Source: DATLYF01 sp035575095 (GTDB lineage: Bacteria > Pseudomonadota > Gammaproteobacteria > Competibacterales > Competibacteraceae). Taken from it: a DNA stretch of 11,257 nucleotides. The position numbers and the translations under genes are program-made. Positions 7,186 to 11,257 of this stretch are shown here, piece by piece. The stretch is taken from the NCBI GenBank assembly GCA_035575095.1, contig DATLYF010000055.1:1-11257 (forward strand), in the 5' to 3' direction. Below the pieces are notes generated by a model. That model had not been told where the DNA came from, ran no database searches, and saw only the letters and a list, made by a program, of their open reading frames with translations. The number at the start of each line of letters is the position of its first letter. Position 1 is the stretch's first letter.

Positions 7186-7215
7186 GAGCCTCGCCCAGAG
7201 GACGCAGCGGGGCTC
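7186..7215 (+). repeat. Stem-loop after choX
   Basis: GAGCCTCGC (7186-7194) pairs with GCGGGGCTC (7207-7215), nine pairs including one G-U, with a 12-base loop. It lies in the 102-base gap between choX and the maturase gene. There is no T-run, so intrinsic termination is doubtful. It may mark the 3' end of the betC-choX transcript or protect it. Confidence 0.4.
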
Positions 7216-7252
7216 GCGCCGGCCGCCCTGGAGCCGAGCCGGTGGCGTTGTC

Positions 7253-8587
7253 ATGATCCGCTCATTCCATGTAATGGCCAAGCCCGTCGGCCCCTTGTGC
7301 AATCTGGATTGCCAGTACTGTTTCTATCAAGAGAAAGAACGGCTGTTCCCCAAGAGAGAAAGATTTCGGATAGCCGATGAGACACTCGAAGCGTTCATCC
7401 GGCAGTACATCCAGCTTCAGACCACCCCGGAGATTCACTTCATCTGGCAGGGCGGGGAACCCACACTGCTCGGGATCGATTTCTTTCGCAAGGCCATCAG
7501 CATACAGAAGCAGTACGCCGATGGCCGCCCGATCCGCAACGCCATACAGACCAACGGCACCTTGCTCGACGACGAATGGTGCCGGTTTCTGAGCGAGCAC
7601 GACTTCCTGGTCGGCATAAGCCTGGATGGCCCTGCCCATTTGCATGACCGTTATCGTGTCGATAAGCAGGGACATCCGACCTTCGCTGCCGTCATGCGCG
7701 GCATCGAAGCTCTGAAGCGACAGGGAACGGCTTTCAATACGCTGACCGTCGTCAACCGACTCAATGCCGATCATCCACTGGAGGTCTACCGTTTTCTGAA
7801 GGAGATCGGCTCCGGGTTCATCCAATTCATTCCCCTGGTCGAACGCAAGGCCGACCGAGCGGCCAGGGACCTGAACCTGACCCTGGCCGCCCCACCCGCG
7901 CTGGATGCCGGGTCCGGCGCCGCTGCACCGGTGACTCCCTGGAGTGTAACCCCCCGTCAATACGGGGAGTTTCTGGTGACTATCTTCGATGAGTGGATAC
8001 GCCGTGATGTCGGCAAGGTCTGCGTCCAGACCTTCGAAGTGGCGTTGGGAAACTGGATGGGCATGGGCTCCGGATTATGCGTATTCGCACCCCGATGCGG
8101 CACTGCCATGGCCATGGAGCATAACGGCGATGTCTATGCCTGTGATCACTATGTCTATCCCGACTATCGGCTCGGCAACGTTCTCCAGCACTCGCTGGTG
8201 GAGTTGCTGAGTTCTCCGCAGCAACGCAAGTTCGCCAACGACAAGTTCGATGCGCTCCCCAAACGCTGCCGGAACTGCGAAGTGCGGTTCGCCTGTCATG
8301 GCGAATGCCCCAAGAACCGTTTCATCGAGACGGCTGACGGTGATCCCGGATTGAATTACCTGTGCACCGCCTACCGGCGCTTCTTCAATCACATCGATCC
8401 TTATATGCAGCGCATGGCGCATCTGCTGCGCACGGGGCGATCGACCACCCTGATCATGGATTGGGTGGCTCGCCGGGATCATGAGCAATGCCTGAGCAGA
8501 GCCAAGCGCAACGATCCATGTCCTTGCCTGAGCGGCAAGAAATACAAGAACTGCTGCGCAGCAGCCAGGCCCGCGCATCGGCACTAG
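7253..8587 (+). CDS. Anaerobic-type sulfatase-maturating enzyme (radical SAM/SPASM) with SEC-C tail
   Basis: This 444-residue cytoplasmic enzyme would oxidise the active-site Cys or Ser of a sulfatase to formylglycine using S-adenosylmethionine. The radical SAM cluster is C16, C20, C23 (CNLDCQYC), followed by GGEP at 67-70 for SAM binding. The SPASM region carries C276, C282, C297, C339, C342, C348, C352 and C371, whose spacing closely matches the two auxiliary clusters of Clostridium anSME. D298 next to C297 matches its catalytic aspartate. The C-terminus adds a SEC-C-like zinc motif (C423, C425, C434, C435), with Leu426 where Gly is usual. The ATG at 7253 keeps the family N-terminus (FHVMAKPVGPLCNLDC) but has no good ribosome-binding site. 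GC is visibly lower than in betC, suggesting separate acquisition. The adjacent CAPSR-type BetC is the obvious substrate (inference). Confidence 0.93.
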   Translation: MIRSFHVMAKPVGPLCNLDCQYCFYQEKERLFPKRERFRIADETLEAFIRQYIQLQTTPEIHFIWQGGEPTLLGIDFFRKAISIQKQYADGRPIRNAIQTNGTLLDDEWCRFLSEHDFLVGISLDGPAHLHDRYRVDKQGHPTFAAVMRGIEALKRQGTAFNTLTVVNRLNADHPLEVYRFLKEIGSGFIQFIPLVERKADRAARDLNLTLAAPPALDAGSGAAAPVTPWSVTPRQYGEFLVTIFDEWIRRDVGKVCVQTFEVALGNWMGMGSGLCVFAPRCGTAMAMEHNGDVYACDHYVYPDYRLGNVLQHSLVELLSSPQQRKFANDKFDALPKRCRNCEVRFACHGECPKNRFIETADGDPGLNYLCTAYRRFFNHIDPYMQRMAHLLRTGRSTTLIMDWVARRDHEQCLSRAKRNDPCPCLSGKKYKNCCAAARPAHRH

Positions 8588-8677
8588 CGGGTTACCGCTC
8601 AGGTTCGCCGCGGTCGTGGTTCCGGACGCGGCGATGACAGAACGTCGGCTTCTCTCAACCGCGCTCCGCAACCCGTC

Positions 8678-8737
8678 ATGCTGTTCGGCATCACCGCACT
8701 GCTCGTCTGCCAGCTCGTTGGCGAAGTCCTCCGCCGA
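8678..8737 (+). pseudogene. Possible CidA/LrgA-family N-terminal remnant
   Basis: About 20 codons from the ATG at 8678 read MLFGITALLVCQLVGEVLRR. This resembles the first helix of CidA/LrgA holin-like proteins (pattern M-L-x-G-[LI]-T-x-L-L-x-x-Q-L-x-G-E-x-L). The next conserved element (LPLPGPVxGM) is absent in all three frames, so only a fragment could remain. There is no ribosome-binding site. The match rests on a short hydrophobic stretch and could be chance. Confidence 0.35.
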
Positions 8738-8747
8738 CCACCGCGCC

Positions 8748-8819
8748 AGCGACAGCCACCGCGGCGCGCAATTCCTGGCCATCGTGGAGCGCCTGCTGCA
8801 AGAGCCGAAGCGGCCATGA
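8748..8819 (+). pseudogene. Unidentified C-terminal fragment overlapping the ACP pseudogene start
   Basis: In frame 3 the segment ending at the TGA 8817-8819 reads as a natural C-terminus (RGAQFLAIVERLLQEPKRP), while residues before it are a serine/cysteine-rich string unlike protein. The stop overlaps the ATG of the ACP pseudogene as ATGA, the form of a translationally coupled pair, so it may be the tail of a gene once upstream of the ACP. I cannot name its family. Confidence 0.35.
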
Positions 8820-9062
8820 CCGAACAACAGCTCAGAGAGGCCGTGCTGCAGGTCTTGGGGAGCACCGCCCCGATGCCGATCTCACTCACATCCAGTCCGA
8901 CAGACTGTTCCGGGAGCAGCTCGACTGCTTCGACTCCATGGACTTCTTCAATTTCGGGGTGGCCCCACACAAGACCTTCGGTATCGACATCCGGGAGACC
9001 GACTACCCCAGGCTGGCAGCCTGGATGGCTGCGTTGGTGATCTGCAGGCCCGGCTGGGGTGA
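8816..9062 (+). pseudogene. Acyl carrier protein pseudogene with two frameshifts
   Basis: Read across three frames, this is a phosphopantetheine-binding acyl carrier protein of about 80 residues. MTEQQLREAVLQVLGSTAP runs in frame 2 from ATG 8816. After a missing base near 8870 frame 1 gives DADLTHIQSDRLFREQLD and the attachment motif DSMDFFNF. After a second missing base near 9019 frame 3 gives LDGCVGDLQARLG and a TGA at 9060-9062. The DSMDF serine that would carry phosphopantetheine is intact, and the FGIDIxETDYPRLA segment is typical of stand-alone ACPs of the DSMDFLNF type. No single frame encodes the protein, so it should be non-functional. Two sequencing errors are the alternative, but the neighbouring fragments also look decayed. 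Confidence 0.75.
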
Positions 9063-9122
9063 GGTTCGCCGCGTCGCGGTGGTCCAATAGAAGGACGATT
9101 CCCCGACGAGCAGCGCAACTCC

Positions 9123-9548
9123 ATGATCGATCCCCGCCGCGCCGACCTGGCCAAGATCCACCTGGCGAAGAAGCAGCTTCACCTGGACAACGGCACCTAC
9201 CGCGCCCTGCTCAGGCGCGTGGCCGGCGTCGATTCGGCCGCTGCCCTGGACAGCAGCGGCCGCGCCCGGGTGCTGCGCGAACTGCGCCGCCTCGGCTGGC
9301 GGCCGCGCCTGCCGCCGCGCCCCGGCGGCGCACCGGATACCCCCCAGGCGCGCCTGATCCGCGCCCTGTGGCTGCGCCTGTACCGGGCGGGGGCGGTGCG
9401 CGATCCCGGCGAGCGCGCCCTGGGCCGCTTCGTCGCGCGCATGACTGGCAACGCCGACAGCGCCACCCTCGACACGCAGCAGGCCAACGTGGTGATCGAG
9501 GCGCTCAAGGCCTGGCTGCAGCGGGTCACGCAGCGCAGCCATGGTTGA
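9123..9548 (+). CDS. gemA: GemA-like regulatory protein (Mu gp16 / DUF1018 family)
   Basis: This 141-residue protein matches the GemA family of Mu-like phages. The N-terminal helix motif (RADLAKIHLAKKQLHLDNGTYRALLRRVAG, here described over residues 6-35) is the family signature. A basic middle follows (LRELRRLGWRPR), then the conserved PQARLIRALWLRLYRAGAVRD segment (about 78-98) and a C-terminal VVIEALKAWLQR helix. In Mu, GemA affects host gene expression and DNA topology; its biochemical role is poorly known. No other Mu-like gene (transposase A/B, Mor, Gam) is in the window, so it is a phage relic or a domesticated gene. The ATG at 9123 has no clear ribosome-binding site nearby. Its stop lies within the -35 box of the alx promoter. 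Confidence 0.85.
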   Translation: MIDPRRADLAKIHLAKKQLHLDNGTYRALLRRVAGVDSAAALDSSGRARVLRELRRLGWRPRLPPRPGGAPDTPQARLIRALWLRLYRAGAVRDPGERALGRFVARMTGNADSATLDTQQANVVIEALKAWLQRVTQRSHG

Positions 9549-9574
9549 CAACGGCGCTCGGTCTTTTTTAACCT
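9545..9574 (+). promoter_or_regulatory. Candidate promoter of the riboswitch-alx transcript
   Basis: A perfect TTGACA -35 box (9545-9550) overlaps the gemA stop codon. The best -10 candidates are TTAACC (9568-9573, spacing 17) or TAACCT (9569-9574, spacing 18), both weak, after a run of six T. Transcription would start near 9581, about 10 bases before the aptamer's conserved 5' element. Confidence 0.55.
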
Positions 9575-9590
9575 GCGCCTTGCGGTTCCC

Positions 9591-9710
9591 GGAAGGGGAG
9601 TAGCTTCACGCCGCGGCGTCGTCAGTACGGCTGGACCTCCGGTCCCCCCGGCGCCCGGGCAACGCTCAGTTGCAAGCGAGACCTTCGCCGACGATGGCGA
9701 AGGTGCGTGC
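9591..9710 (+). promoter_or_regulatory. yybP-ykoY manganese riboswitch upstream of alx
   Basis: The leader has the 5' hallmark GGAAGGGGAGUAGC (9591-9604) and the 3' hallmark GCGAGACCUUCGCC (9676-9689), separated by about 70 bases of GC-rich paired arms. P1 can form between GAAGG (9592-9596) and CCUUC (9682-9686). The spacing and both conserved loops match the Mn2+-sensing family first described at E. coli alx and mntP, and the downstream gene is an alx homologue. Confidence 0.93.
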
Positions 9711-9747
9711 GTATTCGACGGCCTTCGTCCTCGCGGACGAGGGCCGT
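9681..9747 (+). promoter_or_regulatory. Alternative and platform hairpins of the alx riboswitch
   Basis: ACCUUCGCC (9681-9689), part of the conserved aptamer core and P1, can instead pair perfectly with GGCGAAGGU (9696-9704), a 9-bp hairpin that would break the aptamer. Downstream, bases 9718-9730 pair with 9735-9747 in a 13-bp stem (one G-U) capped by UCGC. It is followed only by UUUCGUUUGC, a poor U-tract. A small GCAAC/GUUGC hairpin (9755-9759 and 9763-9767) ends three bases before the GGAGG ribosome-binding site (9770-9774). The competing folds suggest a switch. Whether it acts on translation or termination is not settled by sequence. Confidence 0.65.
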
Positions 9748-9779
9748 TTCGTTTGCAACATCGTTGCCTGGAGGTCAAA

Positions 9780-10763
9780 GTGGAAACTATCGGAACCTGG
9801 TGGATGTGGGCCGGCTTCTTCGGCCTGGTGCTGGCGATGCTGGCCGCCGATTTGTTCTGGCTGGGCGGGCGCAAGGCGCACCGCGTCTCGTTCAGGGAGG
9901 CCGCCGGCTGGTCGGCGGTCTGGGTGCTGCTGGCGCTGGCCTTCGCCGCCCTGCTGTGGTGGTATCTGGACGGCAGCGCCGGGCGCGAGCTGGCCAACCA
10001 CAAGGCGCTCGAGTTCCTCACCGGCTACCTGATCGAAAAGTCGCTGGCAGTCGACAATGTCTTCGTCTGGCTGATGCTATTCGGCTACTTCGCCGTCCCC
10101 ATCGAGTATCAGCGCCGCGTGCTGCTCTACGGCGTGCTCGGCGCCATCGTCATGCGCACCGTCATGATCCTGCTCGGCGCCTGGCTGATCAGCCAGTTCC
10201 ACTGGATCCTGTATGTCTTCGGCGCCTTCCTGCTGGTTACCGGCATCAAGATGTTCTGGTTCGCCGAGCACAAGCCGGACCTGGAGGCCAACCCGGCGCT
10301 GCGCTGGATGCGCCGGCACCTGCGCATCACCCCCGAGCTGCGCGATGAGCACTTCTTCCACTGGAAAGACGGCGTGCGCTACGCCACGCCGCTATTCCTG
10401 GTGCTGGTGCTGGTCGAGATCACCGACCTGATCTTTGCCGTCGACAGCATTCCGGCCATCTTCGCCGTGACCTCCGACCCGTTCATCGTGCTCACCTCGA
10501 ACATCTTCGCCATCCTCGGCCTGCGAGCGATGTACTTCCTGCTGGCCGATTTCGCCGACCGCTTCGCGCTGCTCAAGTACGGCCTGGCGCTGGTGCTGAT
10601 GTTCGTCGGCGTGAAGATGCTGATCGTCGATCTGATCAAGATCCCGGTGCTGTGGTCGCTCGGCGTCGTGGCCGTCATCATCGCCGTATCCGTGGTGCTG
10701 AGTCTGCGCAAGACCCGGCTGGAGAGTGCCACTGCGGGGCAGATCGGCGACACCACACGCTGA
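9780..10763 (+). CDS. alx: Alx/TerC-family manganese exporter
   Basis: This 327-residue inner-membrane protein has the TerC fold of about nine helices. The two conserved acidic motifs are EKSLAVDNVFVW (E86, D92) and EITDLIFAVDSIPAIFAVT (E213, D216, D222), followed by the family's SNIFAILGLRAMYFLL stretch. The cytoplasmic loop (about 162-198) is charged. E. coli Alx is induced by high Mn2+ and alkaline pH and exports Mn2+. The riboswitch directly upstream makes the same role likely, rather than tellurite resistance. The GTG at 9780 is chosen because GGAGG at 9770-9774 lies 5 bases before it and METIGTWWMW fits the family start. The in-frame TTG at 9753 would place the ribosome-binding site inside the gene. 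Confidence 0.94.
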   Translation: METIGTWWMWAGFFGLVLAMLAADLFWLGGRKAHRVSFREAAGWSAVWVLLALAFAALLWWYLDGSAGRELANHKALEFLTGYLIEKSLAVDNVFVWLMLFGYFAVPIEYQRRVLLYGVLGAIVMRTVMILLGAWLISQFHWILYVFGAFLLVTGIKMFWFAEHKPDLEANPALRWMRRHLRITPELRDEHFFHWKDGVRYATPLFLVLVLVEITDLIFAVDSIPAIFAVTSDPFIVLTSNIFAILGLRAMYFLLADFADRFALLKYGLALVLMFVGVKMLIVDLIKIPVLWSLGVVAVIIAVSVVLSLRKTRLESATAGQIGDTTR

Positions 10764-10789
10764 GCCCTGTGGGATGATCCCCGCTCTAT

Positions 10790-10821
10790 GCCTTCGGAGC
10801 GCACGAGCGCGCTCCGAAGGC
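10790..10821 (+). terminator. Strong stem-loop after alx
   Basis: GCCTTCGGAGCGC (10790-10802) pairs perfectly with GCGCTCCGAAGGC (10809-10821): 13 bp with a 6-base ACGAGC loop, 27 bases past the alx stop. There is no T-run on either side, so it may end the transcript only with Rho or act as a 3' stabiliser. Position argues for a transcript boundary before the next gene. Confidence 0.55.
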
Positions 10822-10831
10822 CGCAAGGCGT

Positions 10832-10855
10832 GCTATCTCATACATATTCGATAGC
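10832..10855. repeat. GCTATC/GATAGC inverted repeat upstream of the DUF1028 gene
   Basis: GCTATC (10832-10837) and GATAGC (10850-10855) flank a 12-base AT-rich centre, 32 bases before the next start codon. It could be an operator or overlap that gene's promoter (CATATT-like -10 in the centre). No regulator can be named. Confidence 0.3.
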
Positions 10856-10887
10856 TGTTGCCATCATTCCCAGCCGGGAGACCCGCC

Positions 10888-11257
10888 ATGACCTTTTCCA
10901 TCGTCGCCTTCGACCCCGCCAACGGCGACCTGGGGATCGCCGTGCAATCCAAGTTCCCCAACGTCGGCGTCACCATTCCGTACGCCAGGGCCGGGGTGGG
11001 CGCAGTGGCCACCCAGTGCTATTGCAACACCAGCTTCGGTCCGCGCGGCCTGGCTCTGCTGGAGAACGGGGCCAGCCCCGAGCAGGCCATCGCGATCCTG
11101 ACCGGCACCGATCCGGACCGCGACTACCGGCAAGTGGGCATCGTCGATGCCCGCGGGCGGGCGGCGAGCTTCAGCGGCGCACAGTGCTTCGACTGGGCCG
11201 GCGGGCTCTGTGCCGAGAACTGCGCGGTACAGGGCAACACCCTGGCGGGACCGGCGG
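10888..11257 (+). CDS. DUF1028 family protein, N-terminal part (3' end outside window)
   Basis: The ATG at 10888 follows GGGAG (10876-10880) by 7 bases, and the frame stays open for 123 codons to the window edge. The start MTFSIVAFDPANGDLGIAVQ and the following GVGAVATQCYCNTSFGPRGL, ASPEQAI, DRDYRQVGIVD and AVQGNTLAG segments are the signature of DUF1028 proteins, which have an Ntn-hydrolase-like fold and no established substrate; some are linked to peptide or amino-acid degradation. The VGIVDARGRAASFSGAQC segment has the normal family layout. Cysteines are unusually frequent in the visible part. It appears to be a separate unit from alx. Confidence 0.9.
   Translation, partial: MTFSIVAFDPANGDLGIAVQSKFPNVGVTIPYARAGVGAVATQCYCNTSFGPRGLALLENGASPEQAIAILTGTDPDRDYRQVGIVDARGRAASFSGAQCFDWAGGLCAENCAVQGNTLAGPA

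Larger units (their letters stand above)
8588..9122. other. Decayed intergenic stretch
   Basis: These 535 bases between the maturase and gemA contain no intact gene that I can support. They hold the three remnants listed above. Apart from those I see only shadow frames on both strands. The stretch looks like the edge of an insertion or deletion that brought in the maturase gene or removed a fatty-acyl gene cluster. Confidence 0.6.

Noticed and set aside
8601..9073. 12-base direct repeat AGGTTCGCCGCG at 8601-8612 and 9062-9073 flanking the decayed stretch
   Set aside because: It is tempting as an insertion scar, but a few 12-base repeats are expected by chance in a window this size with this GC content, and no transposon ends accompany it.
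8075..9087. Minus-strand frames (250 and 162 codons) over the maturase end and the decayed stretch
   Set aside because: They show no family features and run antisense to the maturase and the ACP relic, whose plus-strand protein homology is clear.
9533..9569. Possible intrinsic terminator after gemA (AGCGC/GCGCT plus a T-run)
   Set aside because: The stem is only 5 bp with a 17-base loop and overlaps a perfect TTGACA box, so a promoter explains the stretch better.
9753..9779. TTG start for the Alx gene at 9753
   Set aside because: The GTG at 9780 has a well-spaced GGAGG ribosome-binding site and gives the family N-terminus; the TTG would put that site inside the gene.
9780..10763. Tellurite resistance as the function of the TerC-family gene
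   Set aside because: No other ter genes are present, and the manganese riboswitch in the leader points to the Alx manganese role.

Overview
The window is GC-rich, densely packed gammaproteobacterial chromosome. Gene content and style (MHYT-GGDEF-EAL protein, choline-sulfate cluster, Alx-type exporter behind a manganese riboswitch) fit Pseudomonas or a close relative. This assignment comes from family knowledge and codon and GC character, not from a database match.

Layout from left to right. An MFS transporter enters from the left edge (1-507, +) and overlaps tail to tail with a GDT1/TMEM165-family manganese exporter (494-1069, -). That exporter has a long leader carrying a yybP-ykoY manganese riboswitch (about 1145-1246, -). 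Next come a membrane MHYT-GGDEF-EAL cyclic-di-GMP protein (1335-3428, -) and a LysR regulator (3550-4464, -). The LysR gene is divergent from choline sulfatase betC (4615-6135, +), which is followed by the choline-binding protein choX (6203-7150, +) and a radical-SAM/SPASM anaerobic-type sulfatase maturase (7253-8587, +). A decayed stretch follows (8588-9122) with a possible CidA/LrgA start, a stray C-terminal fragment and an acyl carrier protein pseudogene broken by two frameshifts. Then comes an orphan Mu-like GemA gene (9123-9548, +), a second yybP-ykoY riboswitch (about 9591-9710, +) leading an Alx/TerC manganese exporter (9780-10763, +), a strong stem-loop, and the start of a DUF1028 gene (10888 to the right edge, +).

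Two functional themes stand out. (1) Manganese export: two exporters from unrelated families, on opposite strands about 8.5 kb apart, each lie behind their own manganese riboswitch, so both should rise when intracellular Mn2+ is high. (2) Choline-sulfate use: ChoX would capture choline released by, or destined for, osmoprotection; BetC hydrolyses choline-O-sulfate to choline and sulfate; the LysR protein likely controls the unit; and the linked maturase could convert the BetC active-site cysteine to formylglycine. No permease or ATPase for ChoX is present, so it probably serves a core transporter encoded elsewhere.

The points most worth a second look are the paired manganese riboswitches, the linkage of a radical-SAM maturase to a cysteine-type choline sulfatase, the DDF-to-DNF change in the EAL domain, and the gene graveyard between the maturase and gemA. 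I found no tRNA, rRNA, CRISPR array or complete insertion sequence.
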